Positions 1 to 13,191 of a DNA stretch of 58,029 nucleotides are shown piece by piece. Numbering within the stretch: position 1 is the first letter of the stretch; each line of letters begins with the position of its first letter. The translations under genes were made by a program, and so were the position numbers. Source of the DNA: Halocafeteria seosinensis (taxonomy: Eukaryota; Sar; Bigyra; Bicosoecida); contig LVLI01000437.1 in the NCBI GenBank assembly GCA_001687465.1, positions 1-58,029 on the forward strand, written 5' to 3'. The notes under the pieces are model-generated. The model ran no database searches and had not been told where the DNA came from. It saw nothing but the letters and a program-made list of their open reading frames with translations.

Positions 1-202
1 TTTTTCTCCGGAGCTAGGGGTCCATGCAGAGTCCCAATATACAAAAGGAAGCAGTAAAAACTGATGTCTATTCGATGATTGATGTTTCAACCGGACGCAA
101 GTTTCGTATCACAGGAGGTCAGATTGGATACAGTTGGAGAGAGAATTTCTTGCCGACTTCTTAGGCTTACCGTGGACCAAATACAGTAGCAAGAGTAATA
201 AG

Positions 203-3200
203 CTAGTCTTCACCAGACTTCGGACCCTCATCGAGAAGCTTGCGCCTACTTTGTTTGTCTTTACGCGGGACGTAAGCTTGGGCTACTGGGGTTTGACCGA
301 ATTGGCGTTTCTTCTTCCCTAAAGCGTAGGCAGACGTAGGTCCCTTAGTAGACTCCACATTTTTGCTTTTCTTCAAAGCGTTCAGTTCCGAGCGAGCTTC
401 CTCGAGCTCTGCTTCTAGTTCTTTCACCCTTTCCGGACTCGTGTCTGGAGCATCCTCCTCTTCAGGGGTCTTTTCAGGTGCTGCCAGTGGGTTGTTTTCA
501 CTAACAAAGCCACTCTGGCGAGAGTAGAGTAGGCTGGCCTTGTCTGAGGACGACCCCACATGTACACCCTTCCCGGATGCTGATGTTTTGACTCTGTCTC
601 CGCCGCACGAACAGGCTGACACAGCTCGTAAAGCCGCATTCGGATAGAACGTCGAGAGCATTTCGAATCCGAACACAAACAAGAAGTATACACAGCTAAG
701 AATGACGGTTATCATTGCGAGCACACCCAGCGTCTCAAATTCTCCGCGATAGTATTGCATTGATTCCCCTTCGAAACGAGCCGACAAAAACATTATACCA
801 AACAAATTGACTAAGATGGCGCATGAGAGAAGGATTGCCTCGACTGTATTAAAGTTTGTCAGGTACCCTATGATTCGTTCCGACACCAGATATTGACCTC
901 TATTGTCTTTCATTTTCTCCCGCTGCGCTTCCCAGCCGTGACCTGCGGTGGTCTGCTTTATATTCTTCATCTTAGTGTAGTCGATGGTCTCTTGAATCCG
1001 TTTGTGTAGAGAATCGCCTTCCTTTAACCGCCGAATATGGTGCTGCACTACCTCGTGGAAGTCCTTGCTGGCCATGTACGGCTCATGCCGCACTTGGAGA
1101 ACAAATGAAACGAAAATCACCAACATCGTTACCGCCAATTGGTAAACAGGCGACGAACGGAACATCAGTGATGTAAGCGCTATCATGAATTTGCGAAGCA
1201 GAATAAGCAATATCCAGTACCACTTTCCAGGTTTGAAAAGGTGATAAAGCCGCTGGAACCTTCTGCGAAAAGAATAGTTAGGATTTGACAGTGGTGTGTG
1301 CCCATATCCGTGGGCTCGCAAAATTTGATCGTGCTTCACCCGTTCTTTGTTTTTCCTTAGGAGTACAATTGCGAAGGTCGGGAACGCTAAAACATAGATA
1401 AGCAACGTGATAACCGCAAGCGGAACCAACAGCTTCACATGAACAGGACTCTCCCAGCATATTATATCCGTTCTCCCGGACATGTAAAGGTTTCCATCCG
1501 GGGGATCCGTAGGGGCACAGTTAAAAATATCGAGGGTTCTTCTTGCCAGGAAAATGTATAATACGTACATTATAACAACTGCCGTAGCAATTATCGAATT
1601 GATATGTGTATGTCTAAGCCTCGAAGAATTCCGCAAAATGATCAGCTTGTACAGGTAGCGTGTAACATAAATAACAGCAAGGAGTCCGAATGCAAGCAAA
1701 GGAATAGCCATTGTTGCCATCCACTTTATCTCATATGTAGGCGGTGGGGACATCCAACACGAAGGGGCCGCGAGCTCCAAGTTCAGGTTAAAGAACGACA
1801 GTGCTTGTAAAGTCCTTTCCATCACCATTGGCCACTGCACACGAGTTCTTGAAAACAGAGCTAGTACCTGGAAATAGTCCACACCAATAGTAAATGCAGC
1901 CAGCCGAATACCTTTAGAGTTGACAATGTAACCACCAACAGACACCCCGATAACGCCCAAACCAAGCATGACGGCTAGAAGCCATGCATGGTCTGGACAG
2001 GACTGGCACAAACCTCCAATCCTGAAGTAACCATCAGCACAATCACTACACCTGAAACCAGTATACTCTTTCGCACATGTGTTATTTCCCGTACAAGCTC
2101 GGTTCGGTTCGCAAGGGAGGAACACTGGGCATTTTTCCCGACTCTGTCGTTTGGGGTGGCAGCGTTCCGAGGGCGTGGTGTCATTAGTGCGCCACCATTC
2201 CTCGTCTGAGTAAATCAAATCGATAAATCGTTCTCCTCCTGGACAGACTGCACCAGGTTCCTCTTCATCGCAAAATAGACACTCTTCCCCTTGTAATCCA
2301 TACCAGCCTTTCTTGCACTCAGCAATTACCAATTCAAGCCATTCAGGGAATGACTTCTCACGCCGAGCAACATGCAACTCTATACGTTTCGGTCCAACAG
2401 TGGTCTTTGGCATTTCGCAAGAAATGCTAGTATGGGGCTTCCTGATAAACGCATTCCTACATGTTTGGTTTCCAAGTTTCACCTCAAGTTCGGCGAAGTC
2501 ACCTGTTCCAAAATTAGCACCCCGAAATTCGATCGTTTCACCCATTGCATCAGGGCTATTCGGCATGATCCTGTTGATCCGAGGCGGATCGTATGAAAAG
2601 GTTGCTGATTCATTTGTTTCTGATACTCTTCCGCTAACAACTATTTGAGCCAGTAAATTTGCACCGATTCCCTCGGGAAGCATGAAGACACGACTCAAAT
2701 GCGGATTGTTACTAGTTGACGCTTCTCGAATTGCATCTTCATGACCCTCGATAATAAGTTCGATATCAGGACTCTTTTGTCCACCCGGTCCAAAATTGGT
2801 GCCGTTCAGTTGGATCGGAACTTCACCGCTTGTGGGAAAACAATCTGGATACTCGAAAATACACGACGTCTTGTTATTTCGAGTGGTGCAGCGTTCAAAC
2901 GGTGTGCAGTCCTTCGCGCTTGGTCCGTCGAGTCGATTGACAAAGTTCACCACAGGTGGGTCGAACGAAAATAGTACAGGTTGGCTGTAACCACCTGAAT
3001 CTTCCGACCAACCAGCTGGAGCGACTAGTACTTCCAGACTTTCGCCAAACCCTTCGGGAAGACGAAATACAATCTCGGAATGGCTGTAGCCTACAGGCTC
3101 ATACATTTCCCCATCAAACTGCACTTTCCCCTTCACTCCGAAGTTCTCACCGCGAAGTGTAAGGTTGACGGGGTATCCGAGGAAGGTTGTTCCATTAGTT

Positions 3201-6200
3201 GGACCGGTAAGTGGCGATAGAGAGTGTACAGTTGGCTCTTTATACCGAACAGCGTCTGTGCTAGTTTCCTGATCGTCAACAATAACCGTAATAGCCACTT
3301 CATCTCCTTGCCCTTCAGGCGGATTGCATTCAATGTACGTGTGGTTGGAACTGATGTTGGCACACTCACGCGGAGTGTCGAATGCAGACATATCGAACAA
3401 GACAGTGATATTAGGAGAGTAGTAAGGTCCATCGGCAAAGCCACCGCTTGGAGGACCAAAATTATTTCCGTAAATATAAAGCCGGTCTTCCTCGGAAGTG
3501 TCCGTCGGAAACACTTTGGGTGTGACTGTTTTGATACTAGGAGGCATGTACCGGTATGAAAAGAAGGAGGTATACTCTCCAATGGATACTTGTGCTTCTC
3601 GGACTGTCTCTTCAGATCCACCGGCGCCAGGGGGGATCTGAAAATCCAATCGCTCGTGATCATGGTACACAGGTTTCACCGTTCCCAGGACATCTGGGAA
3701 TCGTATTTCGGCGTCAACATCAAAGTCCGAAGTCCCAAAGTTGAAGCCTCTGAGGGTGACGATAGCGCCAGTAGTTGAAATCCTATCGTCTGCGTCAACT
3801 GCTGGTATGGGCACCTGTGGTACGGGCCTTTCTCGTTTTGGGTTAATCCAGTTATTGCACCCAGTATCTTTGAAAAGCAGTCTGCTAAACGAATCTGCCG
3901 TGCTTGATGAGTTAATTGCCACAAAGCAGGGTTCTGGACCACGGTAGTGAACAGTGACATCTGAACGCGGAACCTCTTTGCCTTGGACCGAAACTGAGAC
4001 GGGAAGCTCTTTCCCCATATGAGGAGGCGTAGAACAAGAAATGTTCCCAAACGAGGTCCCCGTTTGGTTATTGACAACAACACTAGTTACCTCTAAGTTG
4101 GTACATGGTTTACCGCCGATAGTCACCACAACCTGCTCGGGGTTAGTAATGTGAATCCCTCGGATTTCCTTTATATCAAACAGACGAAATTTCTCACCAC
4201 CTCTGGTTGCAAAATTGTTGAGCCGCACTCTATCGACTTGGGAAGGGATTTCAGGAAGCGGTTCTCTGAAGGAATGCTTACTTGTCCGAACGGGTTGGTC
4301 AAGGACTTGCACTTGGACTGTTTCTGTAGGGAACCCTCTTTGAGTCCTACTCAGACGATCTATATCCAATACTTTATGAATTTCGTCATGGAAATATTGG
4401 TCCGCTGGTACGTTGATTGGCTCTTCAAAATTATCAACGTAGAGACGTCCACAGCACGTCGCGTCATCGCAAGAGCTTCCCCCACACAAATTGCTTCCAA
4501 AAATAGTTAGTTTAACTTTGTCTCCTTCAACGATCGACGGAGATATCGCTTGAATAGTGGGAGGGGCATAATCAAATTTCATTGGCAGGGAATATGTGCT
4601 ACCCACCCTGAGGAAAACAGCACGGTTTGTACCAAAGCCAGAAGGCAGTGACACTCGAATCGTCTGATCAACGGTTGGAGACCCTCCTTGGTACTCGATT
4701 TCCTCCACACTAATATCCACAAATGAAACATCTTTGAGCCATTGCTGAAGAGCATCGGGAGGAAACCCCAATGCTTCCACGTTTTCAAGCCATGATGAAG
4801 GGTTCTCCTGCTGTTCGGTGAGAACTTTGGTGAGCACGTTGTCATCAATGTCAACCCTCCCTTCATCCTGTAGTCGCCGTAAATGACCGTGAGTATCCAT
4901 CATCAGTCTAATAGGAATGATTTCAACCAGGTTCGCGCCAAGATTCGTTCCGGTGATTGTCAACGTAGGCATCAACCGATCAGTTTTATCAAAACCTGTT
5001 GGACCGTGAGTCGGATTGATGCTTGATATCACTGGAGGAGCGTACGAGGTGCGAGCAACACTAAAATCACTTTTCTGCCCTGCAATAACCACAATCCACG
5101 TATGCTGTTGCCCATGACCCGGAGGAGTCGCGCAGCGAATCCGTTCGTGAGAAATAACACTGCAGCCAATTCCTTCATATGTAGTCCCCCCGGGTCCATA
5201 TGTAACAGATTCGAGAAATCGATCTGATGACCCCTGGGGGCCAAAATTCTCACCGACAATGTCGATCAACTCTCCACCCAGTGTACGCAATCGTTGCGGA
5301 TCAGACCCACTAACCCCTTCAAAATGATCGATGATTGGCTCCTCGTACGACGTCGTGGAGATCTCCGAGCTTTGCCCACCAATTCGAACTGTCCAGAAAT
5401 GGCCGGCCCCCGCTCCTGGATCAGTGGTACACTCCATCTCATTGTGACCGCGGACTTTACATTCCCGGGCTTCGAAAGTGAAGTTACCTTCGCCATACGT
5501 GACTTCGTCGACCGATTGGCCCTCCGGTCCAAAGTAGCGACCACGTATAATGATAAGTTCACCACCAGGAGTCTCCAAATCTGTAACCCCGATTTCGCTG
5601 CTGTTCGCACGAGTGTACGTAGCTACGATTGGAGCATGGTAGTTACTGACACCTGTCAGCTGATTTGAGGTTTGGTTGCCCATGTTTCCGATCCACGAAT
5701 GATTTTTTCCAACCCCTTCAACAGTAATACACTCTATTCTAGTATGGGGATCGACAACCTGACAATCGGAGGCGGTATACTCAAGACTCTCGCCATAGTA
5801 GACCGATATTCCAACTTCATTTTGAGTGCCGACCCCGGGTCCGAAGTTCCTCCCATGTAAGAACACCAGCTCGTCACCCCTCGTGTTTAAATCGCGGGGA
5901 GGTCTCCCTACTACATCAAGTACACTTTCTACTACTGGCCTGTCGTATGATATGGCTTCACTCTTCGGGCTGCGGTCGGAGAGCTGTCCTGCAACTGTGA
6001 CTTGCAAGTCGAAGTGTTCACCAAAACCTTCAGGCAAACTGCACATCAATACTGTATGGTTCTCACGAGCACATTCGGGTATCCATTCTATCCATCCATT
6101 CTTTAGGATGGCAAATATTAAATCATTTGACGGTCCAAAATTAGTGCCTCGTACACGAAGAGCATTTGGCAAACCCGTTGTTGGGAGTACTTCCGACAGT

Positions 6201-9200
6201 ATTGCAACTGTCTCAACGCTGGGTATGGAATAACCGACATCCGCTGGCTTGGCCGTCTCTGACATCTGCTCCCACTCAGGGTCGAGATATGCAGTGACAA
6301 CTCTAAATTCCAAATTCGCCCCGCCACCTTCTGCAGTACGGCAATGAATCACCTCATCACCATCACCAACAACCTCACAATCCTGTGCACGTAGCACTCC
6401 CACCTGCGCATCACTTCTACTCCAATATTCGACCACAACAGGATTCGATATGAGTGCTCGGTCAATGGATGGAATTTGTACTGGTCCGAAGTTTTGGCCC
6501 CTCAGCCGGAATTCTTGGCCACCAGAAGTGTCAGCAGGTTCAGGCCAATCTTCGATGCTATTGACAGCTGGTGGTTGGAAATGAGTCGTAAAAGGAGCCA
6601 TGCGAGAATCTTGATCAACTTGTAAGGTCCACACGAGTCCTGTACCGACACCAGGGGGCACCGAACATTCTACCATGCTGTTATTCCATTGATTGTCCAG
6701 GCGAGTACGGATACACTGACTCTGCAACACCATATGCTCTCCGGGGGAAGTGATCGTGGCACTTATCGATGCAGCACGCCATACAGGACCAAGGTCACTT
6801 CCTAGGACTTTTACCTTTGAGCCACCCATCGTCGCATGTGGATTAAACCGTGCATTTCCGATACTCAGGTCATTGACATTATTCACCACCAATGTGACGT
6901 TCGCATCATCGTATAGGTTGCCAGCGTCGGTGAGACGGATAGTAAGCCGATGGAACCACGTTTCTTCATAATTGAGGTTCGATCCTTCAATCATTCGCAA
7001 TTCATTCGATACGAACCGGAACATCCCCGGCGAGTCCGTCCAAATGATTGACAGAGAGTAGCTGTCCTCAAGATACCTATCCGTAAAGGGGAAGTCCTCG
7101 AGACTTGCAATAACATCCTCACTCGTAATACTTTCGAGAGCATCTACTTCGTATTTTGACTGATTGAATTTCGGGGGCGTATTAACAAACTCCACTGCAA
7201 TATGAATGACAAGCTGATCCGTCAGGTCCTCTTGATCCTCCACTTTCAATGTGAGATCGTAGGAGGATTTTCGGAAATAGTTAAGTTCCTCTGAGATGGT
7301 TAAGTTGACCTTGCCAGTGTGGCCTTGGTCGACAAACACCGGATTTCCAAGAGCAAATGGCAAACCGTCATCCGTTTCGGCTTCGACAATGCTGAAGCTA
7401 AGTTCCTTCTGACTATCACGATCCTGGTCATAGGCTACTAGCTCTTCGACAGCAGACCCAACGTTAGCTGTTTCTTTAACATTCAACGATATCTGCTGGT
7501 TTCCCATCATAAACTGAGGTTGCTCCGGGACGTCCTCGACCATTATCTCAAGCTTACCGGTGTAGTTGGCCTGCTTGGCAAAAGCATCCATACAAATTAT
7601 TTCGAATTTTGCCACATGGTTATCATTTTGCACCAGTGCCTCGTAGTCGAGAAGGCGGGGATCGTCGACCGTCAACCGTCCGTTTTGACGATTAAAGCGG
7701 AAGACATCATCGTAAATATACGGCTCCACCGAAATCAGCTGATACTGGACACCTCGCCTATTCGGATCAGTGCAGAGAGGGTGGAAATCCTCGTACAAAC
7801 CTTCATAGTTTTCGGGAATTCTCGTGGTTAACATTTCGCTGTTTTTAAAAGCTGAAGGTTCCATCCAAACGGGTGGCATCGGGTCGTTAGTGACTTCGAT
7901 GAAATGCGTTCCATTGACACGATGGCCGTAACTGTCCATAGCTTGTACAACGAATGAATACCATGTGCCAATGTCCGAGTCCTGCAAATCCACAGGAGTT
8001 CCCGGAGAGATCAACAGTCGACCGCCATCGCGCAGCAAGAGCGAGAAAGGCGCAGCATCTCTGCTGAATAACTCCTTGGGTCCTTCGATCAGAGACACTT
8101 CCACCAAATCACCTATATCTTCAGTTCCTGCATCAACAGTTCCGAGAGTATCACCACCGGAAGAAAACACGTTCACCGTAAAATTCTGGTGGGGCGGGGT
8201 GAAGTATGGAGCTTCCGGTACGTCTAGGACAGTGATGTGCAGTGTGAAATCGGATGACATATTTTGAACAATATCATGAGCCGTAAACTCGAGCGGTAGC
8301 ACGGCTTGTTCGCTTTGGGAGTCATAGAGGCTTTCGTAATTGGGAACATAGCCAGAAGCAATAGACACGTTCCCTTGCTCACTCAAAATTACGTTGCTCT
8401 TTAAATTTCTTTGTTCAAAGCGGTACTGCGAAGGAGCGGTAGCGAATGGTTTCTCCGTACCGGAAAGCACATCTGGGTCAGTTAGACGAATACTCCCCAA
8501 GACGCCATCGTTCGCAGTGGTATGTTCCTTGACCTGGATGTTGTTTGCTGAAGCATCCAACGTTGGAGCTTCCGCAACATCGATAATATGCACGGTAAAG
8601 TTCTCTTCCCTAGTCCCCGATGGGCTTCCAGTATCTTCAACAGTAACGAGCAAATATACAGTTTGAATAGTTTCGTAGTCCAACGCCTGGTTGAGAGTGA
8701 GCAAGCCGCCGCTACTAAGAGAAAATTGGTCAGCAGCTTCACTAGCGTCAGCGTTCAAGTCAAAGAATCGTGAATTCCCTTCTCTGTCACAGAAGTAGGA
8801 GGAAAGATCAGTTATTGTAATTTGCTGGTGATTTTCCTCCACAGTAAGTTTACCATCAGGGGGAGTGAATCTAGGTTTTTCGTTTACCAACTCAATCGAC
8901 AATCTTATTTGCGCAGGCTTGGATACTGTTGGCCCAGGCATATTATCGCTTCTTTCTATAACTCTGGCAGTAACAGTGATATCAATCCACAGGTCATGCT
9001 CTGTGCAGTTGCCACATGGAGGGTCCGCACAGAGAATAGAATTGAAAGAGGCGGTAGATACGGTAAGTTCACCCTCAGAAGAGACAGCAATGCGATTTTC
9101 GTCCTCTCCCAAGTTGTTGGTTGCTTCTATCAAGTCATATTCGAACTTCGTTCCATGTCTATCTTCTGCTTCCAGGGTACCGATTACGTCCCCCCTGCCC

Positions 9201-11939
9201 ACAGTTTCCTTGAATGTAAACTCTGAACTGAGCACTCTTGGGGCTGATCTCAATAGTTGAATCCGTAAATCTAAGAGAGCCTGTACGGCATCTGCGGACC
9301 GGTCAGTGTACTCGACGCGAACAAACCGGGCCATTTTTGTGGGATTGTCAGAGGAGAGAAACCGAGGATCTTTCACGGTCAGATTTCCATCGGATGTCAA
9401 ACTGAAGGCGTTGCAGTAGTTTTGCCGAGTACATGGAACGAATCGGGTAAATACCTCATCGCCATCTGGGTCTGTGACGAATTCCGGATGTACAATCGAT
9501 GTGATGTTTTCGCCTTCCGGGTCTTGTGTCGTCAGAACAGGGGTTCCTGGATCTGCCCGTTCGACCACGGATAAGACAGGGGGGTCCTCAGCAGGACTAG
9601 GAGGCCTATTGGGTTGTACAACATCAACGCGAACCTCTTGAACTAGCTCCCCCGGGTCATCAGGAAAGTTATCGGTGACAAGAACGTAAACCGTGTACAT
9701 ATCCTGAGAGGACTCCCTCAAGGAGATAGGCTCACTGACTTTCAACTGACCTGTACACGCCCCCACGGTGAACGGGTGATCCTGCCCAATGGTATTCCCT
9801 TCGCGATCTTCTGGAGAAAGAGTGAAAGTCAATTCCTGGCCATCAGGATCATCAAACAGAGGTGCCAGAGGGTCCCCCACTGCTTCATCCCATGAGGATA
9901 TCCTAAAAGCTTTAAATCTTTCTGGCTCACCTATATTTCCTTTCACCTTGTTTGGTTTGGAGTTAACAAATTCCACCACCATTTCGAAAGAACAAACCGC
10001 TGTGACGATTGCACTTCTATTTTCCGATGGATCTATCCCTGATTCAACGACTGTTAGTTTAACATGAACGTTATACCGTCCACAGTCGGCAAATCGTAAC
10101 GTAGATCCGTTTTCTACCTTCAGCATCGTATCAACTTGAGGTATGTTGTCAAATCTACCGCTGTGGTCGTTATCTGGCAACGTTGTTGCGACGACAGGGG
10201 AGTTCGCTGTTACATCAGCCTCGCACTTACCCCCGTCGAGGCTTCTTCCATTTTCCACTATGGACGAGACTTCGTACGTTGCTTCTTCATATGGTACTCG
10301 AATTTCTGTAGAAAGCTTTTCTCCTATAATCTCCGGAGCTTCGTCCCCTTTGACTTCTTTTACGTACATCGTATCCCTCGTATTGTGATGCTTGCAAAAT
10401 TCATCATCCCACACAATTTTATTCAGTCGTTGTCCACGGAAGCAACGAGAATCATGAGGACATTCGCGACAACCTGTACGCGTCTTCTTGCTTTGGTGAA
10501 GTGGTACGGTATATCCATCGGTACACTCCTTGCGGCAGCCGCGTTGGCAGTAGTACAAAGGGTCACCATTTTCAGGCACTCCGCATACCAATTCTCGGGG
10601 AGAAATACTACCAGCAGGACATCTGTAGCCATCGTCGCAAACATCTGTACATTGTTCAGAAGTCATTCCTCGTTCATCCCCATATCTTCCTGCCGGACAG
10701 GGATCTTTTTTAGACTCTTGACAGTACGACCCGAGAGGACACAGGGGTGCGTGGACTTGATTCGGCACCGAGCCGGTGGCGTAATGCCCTTCAGGGACGT
10801 TCCGTGGTTGAGCACTTCCCCGGGGGCAGTGCACAGTGTAATCACCACAATCTTCCCACATATCTTTCCCAGTCCCTGCTTTGCAAACAAATCCTGGGGG
10901 ACATAAGTCTGTGCAATCGCTGTGGGTCTCGCCTGGTCGTCCATATCGCCCTGGGGGGCATTTTTCACCCGCCGTCTTGCTAGTTAGTCCCCTCTCTGTG
11001 GAGAACCTTCCTGCAGCAATAGGACCCTCACATCTCCAACTGGAGGAGCCAGGCTTGGACGCATAACGGCCCATCGGACACTCAGTTTGTCTCCGAGCCC
11101 CCCGATTCGCATAGTGTCCTTGCTCCGCTTGGTAACAGAAGTCTTTTTCTTCGTCGGGCTGATAGTACCCACCTGGACAACGGGGACAGCCACTCCCTCC
11201 CGTTGAATCCTGATACCTTCCAGCATTGCAATTCAAACAGGACGTGGATCCTGCTCGATTGGCGAACCTGCCTTTAGCACATGCAATGCAGCTCGACTGC
11301 TCCTTCTGGTCAGTAAAGTACCCAGAAGGGCATCGTTGGCAGTTTTCCCATCCCTTCTTGGAGTAAAATCCCTCCGTACATACGCTGCATTGGGTCGAGC
11401 CCTCGGAGTTTTCAGCCCGTCCAGGTTCGCATTCTTTGCAGCTACTCTTTAGTAGACTATCTTGGTACCGTCCTGCTGGACATGCTTTACACGAGGTGGC
11501 CCCCGGGTCCGAAACTTTGCCCCTGGTACACGTTCTGCATTCTGATGCACCAGGGTCAGGTTGATACTTTCCAACTACACAGTCGGTGCAACTGGTGGCG
11601 CGAGTAAACATTTCCCTTTGGGGAACGGCATCGTCATTAAACAACCCCGGCTGCGAGACACATATTGGTCAAAGATGAGTTGGTTCCGCATACTTTACAT
11701 ATTCTTTATCTATCCCTGGCTAGAATCCAACGTACCTCGCAGTCACAGCAGTGGTTGGTGTTATTGACGCCGCGGTCGACCATTTTGGTGCCGACAAAGC
11801 AAAAGCAGCACTCTCCATCAATTTTGAGCTCATAGGAGCATCCATCCGGTGGAAATCCTTGTGCGTGTGTACGAGGTAATATCATCAAGGTGCAGCCGCC
11901 TAGCAGGACGGCGGAAAGGATTAGCCGCTTCGCGCTCAT
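203..11939 (-). CDS. Giant receptor-like membrane protein GR1 (GCC2/GCC3, cadherin-like, IPT/TIG, multi-TM)
   Basis: Two exons: 11939-11736 (68 codons) and 11650-203, giving 3883 aa. The 85-nt intron has GTACGT/TCGCAG borders. The start was chosen because it gives a clean signal peptide that aligns with the two paralogues. Domains by residue: signal peptide 1-27; CCxC...CCxC module 34-68; GCC2/GCC3-type Cys-rich repeats to about 495; cadherin-like repeats with acidic Ca-binding motifs and LDYE signatures about 690-1670; about fourteen IPT/TIG repeats with G-x-NFGP signatures about 1680-3180; EGF-like Cys module about 3250-3290; eight or nine hydrophobic helices about 3290-3735; basic, coiled-coil cytoplasmic tail with KKKRQFGQ. 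No kinase or other enzymatic domain is visible. Known use of these folds suggests a cell-surface adhesion or sensing protein; the ligand is unknown. It diverges from GR2 across a 1.25-kb spacer. Confidence 0.88.
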
Positions 11940-12880
11940 TATCTCGCTGTATATCCTGCACATAGAACATACAAACAAAATGTACAACAAATGTGTCGTT
12001 ATGCACGGAACGACAGATCCAGGTAGCATGCGCACACACTTGTGAATAAACATCATAAGCTTTAAAGTATAATTCCACCCTCCAGCTGTCAGACGCAGTA
12101 CCACCAGCAGCATGCGTCTACATCCCAAACAAGGAATCGTATATGTGTACTATGCCTGCCAGAGGGTGCCCAGCATTCGGATGAATGGACGTTTACTACA
12201 TGCTACTCACGTTTCTTTGGTACGATGTTTTTCTAGTTTGTTTTCCTTTCCCCTCGTCCTGTTGGTTGTTCGGGTTCGCCAGTCAGCCAGCCTTCTTCGG
12301 GGCTCCTTTCTCGACTGTATTGCGTTGCAGACCACAAGACAGAAAAGGAGGGTTACAAACAGAGATAGACAGACTGACCCTTTTTCAAACCCACCCAGAT
12401 GGACATGAGTATATTAATTTTAAATGCTCGGCCCGAATTGCGACTTCTTGCGAGCGAGCTCCATGCCATGCCCTGTATAATATGGACACTGCACATAAGG
12501 TGTTCCAGCGCTAGAGCTATTCAGGACAAAGCACGGACGTATCATGGGGTGCACGCTGCCTCGTACGTACACCACACACATGTATGTACAAGTGGTGGTG
12601 GATGTCCAACCAAGGCCGCATCTTGGTACGTGTTGAAGCAGCAGGAGGGTTCCTGGTTCCGGAGGAATACCGGTCATGGCTCCCCTTCAATGTTTTGCGA
12701 CTACGTGTACACGCATGATATATTATGGTATGTTGTTTCGGCTAAACCAAGCAGTGACGTCAGGATCGTTTTCAGTCTCTGTCTGCCGAGAGCGAGAGAC
12801 CTTGTACTTATTGTTTCCCGTCCTCCTCCCCCAAAAGGTGCTTCAGGTGTTCGTGCTCGCAAGACCTCGTGAGGAAGCGA

Positions 12881-12906
12881 GAAAGGGAAAGGGAAAGGGA
12901 AAGGGA
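12881..12906 (+). repeat. GGGAAA simple repeat
   Basis: About four tandem GGGAAA units lie in the GR1-GR2 spacer. This is a purine-strand microsatellite and probably variable between strains. Confidence 0.8.
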
Positions 12907-12974
12907 GACCTGGAATCTCTTTCCACCAATTCAACGTCGTCGAGACTCCCTGGTTCAACGTAAGTAGGCGAGGA

Positions 12975-13011
12975 ATGAATGAATGAATGAATGTTACATT
13001 CATTCATTCAT
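12975..13011. repeat. GAAT/ATTC inverted microsatellite
   Basis: About five GAAT units are followed by TTA and then by ATTC units. The arms 12979-12993 and 12997-13011 are perfect 15-nt reverse complements with a 3-nt loop. This is a possible cruciform or transcript hairpin about 180 bp before the GR2 start. Confidence 0.8.
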
Positions 13012-13127
13012 CTCGTGGGGTATGTGTGTAAATGAATGGTGGCTTCCAGGTGGCAGGAAGGCGGGAGGACGCCTCCATTTGTGTAGTGTCTTTGTTTTGC
13101 GTGCGTCTTGATTGATCGAGTGTCTCA

Positions 13128-13135
13128 TATATAAA
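13128..13135 (+). promoter_or_regulatory. TATA-like element of GR2
   Basis: TATATAAA lies 57 bp before the preferred GR2 start. If it works as a TATA box, transcription would begin near 13160. That excludes the ATG at 13135 and favours the one at 13192. Confidence 0.4.
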
Positions 13136-13191
13136 TGTGCAGAACGCACACGACCATGAGGATGGGGCCACCATCGTCGTCATGTAGCCGA

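Larger units (their letters stand above)
11940..13191. promoter_or_regulatory. Divergent spacer between GR1 and GR2
   Basis: This 1.25-kb stretch separates two head-to-head paralogues and should hold both promoters. No convincing gene was found; the ORFs here are short, on both strands, and of odd composition. Visible elements are a GGGAAA run, a GAAT/ATTC hairpin and a TATA-like string near GR2, all listed separately. No obvious promoter motif shared between the two sides was seen by eye. Confidence 0.5.

Noticed and set aside
10136-10906. Long plus-strand ORF (256 codons) opposite GR1
   Set aside because: It is antisense to the Cys-rich repeats of GR1 and has no domain; the open frame is a by-product of the repeat codon pattern.
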